This document shows, piece after piece, positions 9,580-18,713 of a stretch of DNA of 64,000 nt. Numbering within the stretch: the first letter of the stretch is position 1; each line of letters begins with the position of its first letter. Under the pieces are notes generated by a model. That model was not told where the DNA came from, did not search any database, and was given only the letters and a program-made list of their open reading frames with translations. Made by a program: the position numbers and the translations under genes. This DNA is from an uncultured Bacteroidia bacterium (GTDB lineage: Bacteria; Bacteroidota; Bacteroidia; Bacteroidales; Prolixibacteraceae), in NCBI GenBank assembly GCA_903902325.1, contig CAIUUO010000050.1, positions 1 through 64,000 of the forward strand, in the 5' to 3' direction.

Positions 9580-10227
9580 TTACAGTCCTTCCATGTATTT
9601 CACCACGGCGATCAGGGTTTCCTCCTTTTCGTAATCCACCTTGTTCTCCTTGACGTATTTTTTGAAGCTGTCGGATTTGTCGCTGAAGAGTTTTGAAAGC
9701 TGCCGGAGGCTGACAAACATGGTCAGTTTGCCCTCTTTTTTGAGCCAGTATTCGGTATAGGGTTTGGTTTGGGTTCCTTCGGGTAACTGCAATTCATAGG
9801 CCTGTCCACCCGATAAAAAGGATGAGTAGGTAGTGGTTGCAGAAGTCTGAGAAGTCCCGCCATAGGCTGCGGGTTTGCCGGGATCCACCAGACTGCATTT
9901 GTGAATGGCATACAGCTCTAACTTGTTGCGGTAAATGGGCTCAACGAACTTGTTTTCCACAGGAAAGAATTTCCTGCCGTCGATGTAAACAGTATCGATC
10001 TGATCCACATGGGCAAACGCCAGTTTCTTCCCGTTGGAGTCAAAAATCATCTCCTCGGTCAAGGCGTTGTAATTGAGCATGGTCACATTTTTCACCCCTG
10101 TTTTCATGAGGACGGTTCCCTTGATGAATTCGGGAAAAAGGTAGTGGGTAATTTCAGTTTTGTGGTATTGGGCATATGTATTGCCAAACAAAAAACAAAG
10201 GAGCATCAGCGCTAAAATGGATTTCAT
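9580..10227 (-). CDS. secreted hypothetical protein
   Basis: Signal peptide MKSILALMLLCFLFGNTYAQ; 215 aa. Confidence 0.7.
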   Translation of the reverse strand: MKSILALMLLCFLFGNTYAQYHKTEITHYLFPEFIKGTVLMKTGVKNVTMLNYNALTEEMIFDSNGKKLAFAHVDQIDTVYIDGRKFFPVENKFVEPIYRNKLELYAIHKCSLVDPGKPAAYGGTSQTSATTTYSSFLSGGQAYELQLPEGTQTKPYTEYWLKKEGKLTMFVSLRQLSKLFSDKSDSFKKYVKENKVDYEKEETLIAVVKYMEGL

Positions 10228-10260
10228 AAATTATTGTTTTTTGAAATGAATTTTTAAAAG

Positions 10261-10295
10261 CTATTGGCTGTTAGCTGTTGGCGTTTAGCTTTTGT
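10261..10295. repeat. degenerate 7-bp tandem repeat (CTGTTRG type)
   Basis: ctattgg|ctgttag|ctgttgg|cgtttag|cttttgt. Confidence 0.75.
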
Positions 10296-10406
10296 ATTCG
10301 TTAAGTCATGTAAAGTTAAAAAATTTACGAAACAGGCAGTGTTGTTTAACAGTAATCGTTGGACCATTATGACCTTTATGACCAGCAAAACCATTTCGCC
10401 CATTGC

Positions 10407-10431
10407 AAAAACGGCGATTCGGAAATCGCCG
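10407..10431 (-). terminator. putative Rho-independent terminator for the upstream glycoside hydrolase gene
   Basis: On minus strand CGGCGATT-TCCG-AATCGCCG followed by TTTTT; 8-bp perfect stem. Confidence 0.75.
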
Positions 10432-10566
10432 CACCCGACCGTCCAATCATCTCAGTAGTCCCCCTTCGGCACTTCGGCCCTTCGACTCCGCTCAGGAACC
10501 ACTCCGCTCAGGATCTCAGGTGTTGCTGTCGCCAAGTCTCCCAGTCCCCCTGTCTCCCCCTCTGTT

Positions 10567-12486
10567 TTACTTCTCCCAAAGATCCGGAATCGCCCCATGC
10601 CCCCTGGCTTTTACGGGTTGAAGGCTGGTGGGAGGAATAGTACCCTGATGGATTTGCAGCAATTTTTTAGCCGTTGCGCCGACTGACTCCACCATGTAAG
10701 TGTAGGGACGGTCGGTGACATCCACCAGTCCGCAGTTGTAGTTTTCGCCGTCGTTGCGGCCTGTGAGATCCTGGTCGCACCACTGGAACCAGGCCGTTCC
10801 TATCAGCGCGGGGTGTGCATAAGCGGTTTCGGTATAATAGCTGAAGGCTACGCCCCTTTCCTTTTGGGAGTTCACCTGCCACAGCGACTGGGCCATGCCC
10901 CTGTCGACGGTTCCGACATGGTACTCGCCGATGATCATCGGCAGGCCTGTACCCTCAGTTATCTGGTCCATGAACTCTTTTTTCGGAGCCAGGTCATAGC
11001 AGTTGAAGCTAAACACATCGAAAACACCCTTGCAGACGGCCAGTATCTCCTTTCCGGGATTGTGCCCGAAGCGGATGCCGAGGTTCAAATGGTTTGGATC
11101 GTGGGCTTTGAGTGATTTATTGACAGTCTGCAGGAAGATGCTGAAGGTGTGAATGACGAACTGCTTTCTCTTTTCGGGTGTGTCGCCGCCGGCAAGGAAT
11201 TTTGTCAGTTCGGTCTTGAAAGGCCTGTCGGCTCCGCTGAGGATCATCCCGCAAAGCCGCTCTTCCTGACCTGTCCAGGAGGGTTCATTCCCGGAGAAGT
11301 AACCGATGAGCCAGGGGTTTTCCCGGTAGGGCGTGACGAATTCCCTGATGGAGGCATCCACCCTGGCGGCAAAATCGGGTGTGTAGACATCGGGCAATCC
11401 CATGATGCCGTTCTCGATGCCCACGCCGTGTAGCTGCAGCATGAAAGCCTTCCTGTTAAGTGCCATCACTTCGGGGTTCGACCAGTTGCAGATGGTGTTG
11501 AGTCCCCATTTATCCATCCGTTTGATGATGAGTTCCTTCGATTTGGCAGGATAGCTTTGGCCGTACCTGCGGAAGAGGTTCCAGTTGCCAAACGAGACCG
11601 CATTGGGTCTGTCGGGTCTGGGGGAGAGTCCCGGAGGTGGGAGTTCCTTGAACAGGTTGTTTCTTTTGCCGATGTTGAGGGCATTGCCGCCACCACCCGG
11701 GCTCACGCAGTCGACCCCGACGGAGAGGAACAGGTATCCTTCGGGATCGACAAACCACCAGCGGCCATCGATTTTTTCCGTCCGGAAGTATCCGGTTGCC
11801 TTGACTGTAGCGGAGAGATAACCTCCGAATTTGGCGTAATTGTAGTCTTTGGTCGAGACGACTTCGGCATCTTCACTGTTCCATTCTTTTGTGAGCTGGC
11901 CTGCAGATTTGATCTTTCCTTCCCAGTCGCCGAGGTTCCACTGGCCGAATTCATCCACCATGGGCTCCTTGCCGAGATACTGGTCGCCCGGATCATCTTT
12001 GGACAGGGAAATGGAGCGCAGTTCGAGGACGGGGTTGTTGATGGGGGCGTTCATCCGGATGCCGATGGAATCGATGCCTTGCAGCGGACCGCGTTTGCCG
12101 CCCAGGTTGACCCAGCCCGTGTACCTTGGCTGGTTGTAGGTGGCGGCGAGATCATGGGCAGCATCCGGAAGGGCGCGGTAGAAGCGTAGCGGGATGGCCA
12201 GCTTGTTCCATCCATTGGGACAGTAGCTCATCACCCGCAGTTCGTTGTACCCGGTTTCGGTGGTGAATCCTACCTGGAAACGCTGGGGCGTGGTGATCCT
12301 GAACTCCAGCACCACGAAGTTGAAGCCATCCCAGTTGGCAGGAATGCCGGGAGAGATATCCCGGATGGCAAATTTTTTGCCCGAAACCTCCCTGTTGCTG
12401 TCAAATTTTATTTTGACGTTTTTTTGGGCCTGGCAGGGCAGGGTCAGGAGAAGTCCTGCGGTGATAAAGATCAAAATATGTTTCAT
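10567..12486 (-). CDS. agarase-like (GH-A fold, GH50/beta-agarase-like) glycoside hydrolase
   Basis: Signal peptide MKHILIFITAGLLLTLPCQA (start trimmed from ORF); GRWWFVDPEGYLFLSVGVDCV, WLIGYFSGNEPSW, PMIIGEYHVG. Confidence 0.6.
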   Translation of the reverse strand: MKHILIFITAGLLLTLPCQAQKNVKIKFDSNREVSGKKFAIRDISPGIPANWDGFNFVVLEFRITTPQRFQVGFTTETGYNELRVMSYCPNGWNKLAIPLRFYRALPDAAHDLAATYNQPRYTGWVNLGGKRGPLQGIDSIGIRMNAPINNPVLELRSISLSKDDPGDQYLGKEPMVDEFGQWNLGDWEGKIKSAGQLTKEWNSEDAEVVSTKDYNYAKFGGYLSATVKATGYFRTEKIDGRWWFVDPEGYLFLSVGVDCVSPGGGGNALNIGKRNNLFKELPPPGLSPRPDRPNAVSFGNWNLFRRYGQSYPAKSKELIIKRMDKWGLNTICNWSNPEVMALNRKAFMLQLHGVGIENGIMGLPDVYTPDFAARVDASIREFVTPYRENPWLIGYFSGNEPSWTGQEERLCGMILSGADRPFKTELTKFLAGGDTPEKRKQFVIHTFSIFLQTVNKSLKAHDPNHLNLGIRFGHNPGKEILAVCKGVFDVFSFNCYDLAPKKEFMDQITEGTGLPMIIGEYHVGTVDRGMAQSLWQVNSQKERGVAFSYYTETAYAHPALIGTAWFQWCDQDLTGRNDGENYNCGLVDVTDRPYTYMVESVGATAKKLLQIHQGTIPPTSLQPVKARGHGAIPDLWEK

Positions 12487-12505
12487 GTGTATTAATTCTT
12501 GCAAT

Positions 12506-12552
12506 TTGAAATACGAGGCCACAAAGGCACGAAGACACTAAGGTACACAAAG
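12506..12552. repeat. 8-bp-period repeat, left arm bracketing GxxExxY gene
   Basis: ttgaaatacgaggcc acaaaggc|acgaagac|actaaggt|acacaaag. Confidence 0.85.
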
Positions 12553-12563
12553 TTAATAAGGGA

Positions 12564-12968
12564 TCAGAGAACAAATCGTTTGATGCCATCCTTGATTAAG
12601 GGAACATCAAAATTTATGAGATATCCAAGTCTTTTGCCTGTTAGCTTTAAATGGCTTAGTATTTGTGCATCCCAAACGGGATTTACTGTTTCGAGAGCTT
12701 TCAATTCGCATATTGCAAGATCATTGACCATGACATCCAGCCTTAAACCCTCATTGAAAATAAATTGCTCAAAAACTATAGGAACATCCAACTGTCTCTG
12801 CACCATATAACCTTCTTTTGACAGTACATGGCAAAAGCAAACTTCATATACCTTTTCCAACAGTCCTGGGCCTAATTCCTTATGCACCCTAAACGCGGCA
12901 TTTACTATAGCCTTGCCAATCGCCTCTTCTTCTTGAGAAAGGGGCAAATATCCTTTGAAATGATCCAT
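12564..12968 (-). CDS. GxxExxY protein, PD-(D/E)XK nuclease-like
   Basis: GPGLLEKVYE (GxxExxY motif) and LRLDVMVNDLAICELKA (D...ExK). Confidence 0.85.
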   Translation of the reverse strand: MDHFKGYLPLSQEEEAIGKAIVNAAFRVHKELGPGLLEKVYEVCFCHVLSKEGYMVQRQLDVPIVFEQFIFNEGLRLDVMVNDLAICELKALETVNPVWDAQILSHLKLTGKRLGYLINFDVPLIKDGIKRFVL

Positions 12969-12998
12969 TTTTATGTCATTAATGGTTTACTTCAAATC

Positions 12999-13062
12999 AC
13001 TCTTTGTGAAACTTTGTGTCTTTGTGCCTTTCCCGACAAGTCGGGACAAGTCGTGGCCTCGT
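12999..13062. repeat. 8-bp-period repeat, right arm (inverted) bracketing GxxExxY gene, containing CCCGACAAGTCGGG palindrome
   Basis: actctttgtgaaactttgtgtctttgtgcctttcccgacaagtcgggacaagtcgtggcctcgt is an inverted relative of 12513-12552. Confidence 0.85.
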
Positions 13063-13083
13063 TTTTCCTTGTTTTCTAAATAT

Positions 13084-13160
13084 AAATGTCGCGCAAAGAC
13101 GCAAAGTACGCAAAGCCATATTTCTTCTCTGCGTTCTTTGCGTGCTCTGCGCGACATTTA
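13084..13160. repeat. hairpin of GCAAAGAC-type repeats
   Basis: aaatgtcgcgcaaagacgcaaagtacgcaaag ... ctctgcgttctttgcgtgctctgcgcgacattt near-perfect inverted arms. Confidence 0.85.
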
Positions 13161-13165
13161 AACAA

Positions 13166-15112
13166 TCATTTGGGCGCCAGTGTAAAATTGAACTTGTCAT
13201 TCTTCTTCGGTGACTTCGCTTTCAGGTTGATGCGGTGGATTGTCTCTCCCCAGTTGCGTTTGACCCCTTTGTCTTCCATCTTGTCAAGCGGTATTTTTTC
13301 GACGGAGACTTCAAACTGGGCGGGATTGTACTTTAGCAAGAAATCTAAAGCCTTGCCGCCTTGTGGAGCATAATGGATGGCGAGTTCGCCCGGTTTGACC
13401 ACCTCTGCAGGATAGCAGGTCATCAAATGCTGCACGATAGAAGAGGCTTCTGTAAGTTTGATGGCATCCTCGAACGCCACGCTTTTTCCCCTGTTGAGAC
13501 GCACGCTGCGCATCCAGCTGGTAATTCCGGCATCGGCAGGGTATGATTTTGCGATATCCAGGGATAGGGCAGAGAAGTCTTTTCCTGTTTTGTAGGATAC
13601 ATTTCCGGCTTTGAACTGTGGACCAGGCAACTGGTCCTTCCCGTTGACTGTTGGCAAGTTGTGGTAGTCAGAACAGTTGTACCAGATCTCGTAGCGTTTG
13701 TCGCTGAAAGTCTTGCGGGTATAGGTTCCGCTTCCGACATCTATCAGCAGCGGCATCCCGTTGTAATAGACCATGAAATTGCCAATATCGTTGTGGTTGT
13801 GGCTCTCATCGTTGTTACCACCCTTGGCAGCCAGGAAGAAACCATCCGTGGAAGACTGCTTGTCGCGGGCAATCATCACCTGGAGATCAGGCAGCCAGGT
13901 GTCCTTGGGAAAAGGCAGTCCCTTTTCGGCAGACTGGTATTCATTCTGGATAAAGAGGGCGAAGAAATTCCTGAAATAGTGGGCGCGGCCGGATGAACCT
14001 TCTGCCGGTGAACGATAGTACGCACCAAATTTCATCATGTCGGGATCCTCGATGTCTTTCCCGAAGCGGTAAATCATGTCGGCAGCCATCCCCGGTTTCG
14101 GACTTGCATCGGCAAAATTGACGAAGTAAAGCGGACTGATCTGGGCACGGTAGATGAAGCGTCCCATGTTCCTGAATTTTTCATCCTTGTAGACATAGGT
14201 GAACTTGTTCGCCGTGGCGAGGTTCAGCATGGCGATGTTGTCGTAGAGTGAAGCCGCAGCGGCTCCCCAGTAACCCGGACCTTCGTCGCAACCGCCATCC
14301 TGCGGATAGGGGTTGAGGAACTGGTCGAGGACGTTCAGGATTTTGGCAACCGTTTCGGTCCGTTTGTTGTTGTCTTTTTCGAGCAGCAGGACTGCATTCA
14401 GCCAGTTGGAGCAGATCCATGGATTCCAGTTGTTTGGGCGCCTGCCATTTTCGTTGGCAGCCATGAAGCCATGGGGCTTGGTCATTAGCGGAGTGAAAAT
14501 CCGGCTGTTGGTTTCATCGTAGATGCGTTTGCGGATTTGCGGGGAAACGGCGTCCAGCTTGTCACCCAGGTAATAATCCACCCATGCCAGGAAACAGGAT
14601 GTTTCGGCAGAGAAAAGTTCTACGAAGGGCTGTTTGACGTTGATCAAACCCGAGAGTTCCTTCGTCTTGGGCAGGTGGGCGGGAACGCCCCAGAAAGATT
14701 CCTCGCAGATGGACCAGACTCCGTCGATGATCTGATCGGTAAAGCGGCCCTTGTTTTCGTAGATTTCTGCCAGCAACAGCGTGCCCAGCACCTCGCGTTT
14801 CTTGAAACTGATGGTCTGGTACTCATCCCTGTCGCCGGTTCGTTCGATCAGGAGTGATTTGGTAGCCGGAATGCCGGGCCATTCGTATTTCAGGTAGGTC
14901 TCGGCAGTTTTCACATAGGCCTTCATCATCGCCTGATCGGCTTTGGCCCATCCGGCGCGGTCGTCGATCTTCGGGAATGGCAGCCATTTCTCCTGAGGGA
15001 TCAGGATTTTAGACAGTTCGTCTTTGGTGTATTTGCCGCTGAGGAGATTTGGCTGGGCAGTTGCAGCCAGGCAAAACCAGAGGACTGTGAGGGTAAGAAG
15101 AATTTTTTTCAT
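13166..15112 (-). CDS. heparinase II/III family protein (polysaccharide lyase-like)
   Basis: 648 aa, signal peptide; alpha/alpha toroid plus GGNNDESHNHNDIGNFMVYYNGMPLLIDVGSGTY heparinase II/III motif. Confidence 0.8.
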   Translation of the reverse strand: MKKILLTLTVLWFCLAATAQPNLLSGKYTKDELSKILIPQEKWLPFPKIDDRAGWAKADQAMMKAYVKTAETYLKYEWPGIPATKSLLIERTGDRDEYQTISFKKREVLGTLLLAEIYENKGRFTDQIIDGVWSICEESFWGVPAHLPKTKELSGLINVKQPFVELFSAETSCFLAWVDYYLGDKLDAVSPQIRKRIYDETNSRIFTPLMTKPHGFMAANENGRRPNNWNPWICSNWLNAVLLLEKDNNKRTETVAKILNVLDQFLNPYPQDGGCDEGPGYWGAAAASLYDNIAMLNLATANKFTYVYKDEKFRNMGRFIYRAQISPLYFVNFADASPKPGMAADMIYRFGKDIEDPDMMKFGAYYRSPAEGSSGRAHYFRNFFALFIQNEYQSAEKGLPFPKDTWLPDLQVMIARDKQSSTDGFFLAAKGGNNDESHNHNDIGNFMVYYNGMPLLIDVGSGTYTRKTFSDKRYEIWYNCSDYHNLPTVNGKDQLPGPQFKAGNVSYKTGKDFSALSLDIAKSYPADAGITSWMRSVRLNRGKSVAFEDAIKLTEASSIVQHLMTCYPAEVVKPGELAIHYAPQGGKALDFLLKYNPAQFEVSVEKIPLDKMEDKGVKRNWGETIHRINLKAKSPKKNDKFNFTLAPK

Positions 15113-15145
15113 TTTTTTTCAGGTATTTATTGTTGGTTGAAAATT

Positions 15146-15189
15146 TGAAACGAGGCCACAAAGGCACGAAGACACTAAGATACACAAAG
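15146..15189. repeat. near-identical copy of the 12506-12552 8-bp-period repeat
   Basis: ttgaaacgaggccacaaaggcacgaagacactaagatacacaaag. Confidence 0.85.
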
Positions 15190-15197
15190 AATTGATG

Positions 15198-16580
15198 CTA
15201 CTTTATCAGTATGGGTTTTGCGAAATCCTCTTGCATATCGTAGGGCAGAATCCAGGTTTTATCTCCTTTTCTGTTGGTAAAATACAGATGGGATTCAGAA
15301 AGCTTGTCCGGATTGCCGTCGGCCCAGAATGCATAAAATTCATCGTTAGCTTTGAGCGGACGGCGGGCATAGGAGTGGTTGAGCAGGCTGTTGTGCGTGA
15401 TGTTCCTGATTTTCTTCCAGGTGGAACCTTCGTCGGAGCTTTCCCATAACGCCATTTCACCTCCGGCACCGTACTTTTGCGGGCCCGGTTCTGTAGGTCC
15501 GATAATCCTCCACAAATTGCCCTCGACGTAAAGTGATCCCATGTCATAATTGTGGGATGAGGTACAAACCTTGTGGAAATTCCATTTCCCGTTTTTACGG
15601 TGGATGATGGTCCATTCCCGCGGATCACCTTTGGGACCTGGTTTGAAATCGTTGCTGATGACCGCCAGAATGATGGGATTTCCATCCTTGTCGAAGTTCA
15701 GGTCGTTGAGATAGACCAGCTTCCCCTGGGCTTCATAATCACAGACCAATGCCGGGGTTTTTGTTGTAGTGAGGGGCGTTTGCAGCAATTGCCCGTCTAT
15801 CGATTTCCAGGATTTGCCATAGTCGTCCGTCTGAACCAGGTAGACGTTGGTGCGTTTGTCCACATTCCCGCCGGGATGGTAATTGAAAGTAGAATAGATT
15901 TTATCCTTGCTGATATTCGATACCTGGTAGTGGCCTCCCATGCCGGCGAGTTTCTGGTCGGGCGCCCAGGTACGTCCATCGGTGCTTGTCGTCCAATAAA
16001 GTTCGCGTCCATTGGTATATTTTGTAAAGAGGTAGAAAAATCCTTTGCCTTCTATCCACCAGGGTTGGGGATAGGTCATTTCGCATTCCTTTATTTGTTC
16101 GAAAGCCTCTATGGAATATGGTTTGTTGCCCCTGAAGAGGATGCCAGGACGGATCTTCGCCCTGCCGCTTACAAAAACCCAGATGAAGCCCTTGTCGTCG
16201 ATCGAAATGGAAGCATTGTCGTGCGGATCGTTCACCTCCATCTTGTCATAAACGATCACAGGTTTAGGCATCATCTTCGTTTCGTGGTCGAAAAAGGAGA
16301 TCATGATCAGGAGATGCCGCTCATCCTTGGCAGTCGTTCCGCCGTAGCAAAAAAAGGTCTTATCCGCCTCGGGAGAATAGATCGCAATGGGAATATGGTC
16401 GGCGGTATAGGTGCCTAAACCACCGGAATACTTGTCTCCAAATTCAGAAAACTGGCCAAGGGTAAACCAGATTCCCTTGTAGCCATTTGCCTTCGGATTC
16501 TGGGCATTCAGATTTTCTGTCAGCACAAAAAAAACAGATACAATCAGGATAAAATACTTTCTTTGAATTGATTGAAACAT
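15198..16580 (-). CDS. BNR repeat-type secreted protein, possible beta-propeller polysaccharide lyase (PL24/25/40/42-like)
   Basis: Start trimmed to MFQSIQRKYFILIVSVFF; ISIDDKGFIWVFVSGR, YGKSW, DEGSTW Asp-box-like repeats. Confidence 0.65.
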   Translation of the reverse strand: MFQSIQRKYFILIVSVFFVLTENLNAQNPKANGYKGIWFTLGQFSEFGDKYSGGLGTYTADHIPIAIYSPEADKTFFCYGGTTAKDERHLLIMISFFDHETKMMPKPVIVYDKMEVNDPHDNASISIDDKGFIWVFVSGRAKIRPGILFRGNKPYSIEAFEQIKECEMTYPQPWWIEGKGFFYLFTKYTNGRELYWTTSTDGRTWAPDQKLAGMGGHYQVSNISKDKIYSTFNYHPGGNVDKRTNVYLVQTDDYGKSWKSIDGQLLQTPLTTTKTPALVCDYEAQGKLVYLNDLNFDKDGNPIILAVISNDFKPGPKGDPREWTIIHRKNGKWNFHKVCTSSHNYDMGSLYVEGNLWRIIGPTEPGPQKYGAGGEMALWESSDEGSTWKKIRNITHNSLLNHSYARRPLKANDEFYAFWADGNPDKLSESHLYFTNRKGDKTWILPYDMQEDFAKPILIK

Positions 16581-16591
16581 GTGCAGATTGT

Positions 16592-17347
16592 TTAAAGTTT
16601 TTGTTGGCCGTACAATTTCCTGTTCCACACAAATTTGATCGAAATTGCATCCTTGTTGCATTCCTTCGTGCATCTGCCGCATAAGGTGCATTCCGAATTG
16701 GTGACCAAACCTTTCTTTTCTGCTGTCAGGTAATTGGTGATGGGAATATCAACCAGGCAGACTTTTTCACATTTTTTGCAGCCATTGCATTTATTCGTGT
16801 CCAAAACAGGCAATAATCGCGACCAGGTTGAACCGATTGCACACATGGAACCCATAAAGCAAAGGTTCCTGCATACCCATCGTTTTTCCAGCAACAATCC
16901 GAACAGGATCGCTCCTATGGCATCATACAACCAAATGTGCTGGTAATGAGGATTTAGTTCCGTACCAAAGAAATTCGGGATAAACCGGATTTCCTGAATG
17001 GTACCGTTGTGCAGATGGATGAAAAAGAAGGTCAGGGAGGAGGCGAAAAAACCGATCGGCATGATAAGCCTCAGCCATATGAGCGGCTTTGTTCGTTTGA
17101 TTTTTATCAGTGAATTACCAAATGTCAGATCCTGAACGGTACCCATAAAGCAAAACCAGCCGCAACCGATCCGGCCAAATATGGGAGATATTAGCATGAA
17201 GAGTAGCCAAATCAGTACAACAAATGTGATCACACCCCAATAAATGGAATGCCAGATAAACGCAAAATTGAACACCCTGAAGAAAGCAGGAGTGAGTATC
17301 AAAAACAGAATTCTGCTAATTGTATTGTATACTGACAGTCTAGCCAT
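16592..17347 (-). CDS. 4Fe-4S polyferredoxin-like membrane protein (NapH/YccM-type)
   Basis: TM segments plus CNGCKKCEKVC and CTLCGRCTKEC. Confidence 0.8.
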   Translation of the reverse strand: MARLSVYNTISRILFLILTPAFFRVFNFAFIWHSIYWGVITFVVLIWLLFMLISPIFGRIGCGWFCFMGTVQDLTFGNSLIKIKRTKPLIWLRLIMPIGFFASSLTFFFIHLHNGTIQEIRFIPNFFGTELNPHYQHIWLYDAIGAILFGLLLEKRWVCRNLCFMGSMCAIGSTWSRLLPVLDTNKCNGCKKCEKVCLVDIPITNYLTAEKKGLVTNSECTLCGRCTKECNKDAISIKFVWNRKLYGQQKL

Positions 17348-17448
17348 ATTAGATTCCCGAATAAATACACAAATTAAAACTTCCTGTATTTTCTTTACGA
17401 TCTTAGCGTGCTTTGCGCGAGATTATTGGTGAAATTCACCGTGACAGA

Positions 17449-18693
17449 TCACTTTTGGTTTTTCCCCAATCTTTTATCCGCGAAATCCAGGTAGAAATTC
17501 CAGTCTTTCAGCAACAGATTGTGCTTGCCATCGCGCACGTGGTAGGCCACATTTCCGCTAATGACAGGCTGGTTGACCGGTGGCATCCCGTCAGGTAAGG
17601 CGGATTTTGTTCCGAACAGGTTGTATGCAGGTACGGCATAAAAAAGCGCAAGGTATTGTCCGCGCGGATCACCCCAGAGATCCTGTTCGGCGCTGGCAAT
17701 GTAAAGCGGTCTGGGTGCGATCAGGGCCATCAGCATGTGCATGTCGACAGGCATGGAATCCTCTTTCCCGTTGTATTTTCTAAAGTTGGTGCAGAACCAG
17801 TGTGGGAAATTCCTGTTGATCTGGTAAATGGTTTCGCCATATCTTCGGCGACTCAGGGAGGAGCCTCCGCAACCTGCCTCGTTGCACGCCACCATGGCGA
17901 ATCGCTGGTCTGTTGCGCCGGCCCACAGTGCCGTCTTGGCGCCTCTGGAATGGCCAATCACTGCGATTTGATCCGGGGCTATGCTCTTGTCTGTAACCAA
18001 ATAATCCAGACAGCGGCTGGCACCCCAGGCCCAGGCTGCAATCGTTCCCCATGATTCCGCATTGCGCTGAGTATCCAGCAAGCCGTGAATTCCATCTTTA
18101 AACCCATCGTCCTTGTCAGGATCAACATCTGCATTGTCGAATGCCGCAATGGCATAACCCCGGGCAATGACCTCCTCGGCAGGCCAGAATTCACTTTTGA
18201 CGGTCCGTGTAAAATCGATGTTCTTCGGCGCACGGTTGCAGATCAAAAGAAATGCCGGTACGGGTTTCGTCGCCTTGTTGGGTGTGAAAAGGCCTAGCCT
18301 GATGGTCAGTGATTTGGATTGGGCGGTAATGGTGATATCAAGCAGTTTGAGGGTAGCCGCGCCATTCATGGCATTGGGATCCGTTTTAACGATTTTGAAC
18401 GTTTTGGTGTAGGGTGTGGATGGAACCCTGCCGAAAACCTGGGAAGTGAACAGTTCCAGCAGTTCCGGCCGCCTGATTTTCGTCCATTCGTTTTTGCCTG
18501 TTACGATCTGCCCGTTCGAACAGGTCAGAAGAGCCGGCAAAACGTATGAAGGCACTTTGGCCTCATCGTAATTGATTGGGGTTTCAACCTGTTGATCGGT
18601 AGTGTCGCGGGGAGTCTGACCATTTAATCCGTTCCACGCACACAATGACAGGGAGAACGTAAAAAAAATCAGAATGGATAATTTCATATTCAA
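17449..18693 (-). CDS. CE15-like glucuronoyl esterase family alpha/beta hydrolase
   Basis: IAVIGHSRGAKTALWAGATD, ACNEAGCGGSSLSRRRYGE, APRPLYIASAEQDLWGDPRG. Confidence 0.75.
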   Translation of the reverse strand: MNMKLSILIFFTFSLSLCAWNGLNGQTPRDTTDQQVETPINYDEAKVPSYVLPALLTCSNGQIVTGKNEWTKIRRPELLELFTSQVFGRVPSTPYTKTFKIVKTDPNAMNGAATLKLLDITITAQSKSLTIRLGLFTPNKATKPVPAFLLICNRAPKNIDFTRTVKSEFWPAEEVIARGYAIAAFDNADVDPDKDDGFKDGIHGLLDTQRNAESWGTIAAWAWGASRCLDYLVTDKSIAPDQIAVIGHSRGAKTALWAGATDQRFAMVACNEAGCGGSSLSRRRYGETIYQINRNFPHWFCTNFRKYNGKEDSMPVDMHMLMALIAPRPLYIASAEQDLWGDPRGQYLALFYAVPAYNLFGTKSALPDGMPPVNQPVISGNVAYHVRDGKHNLLLKDWNFYLDFADKRLGKNQK

Positions 18694-18713
18694 TAAATTG
18701 AGCGAATCCGGAA

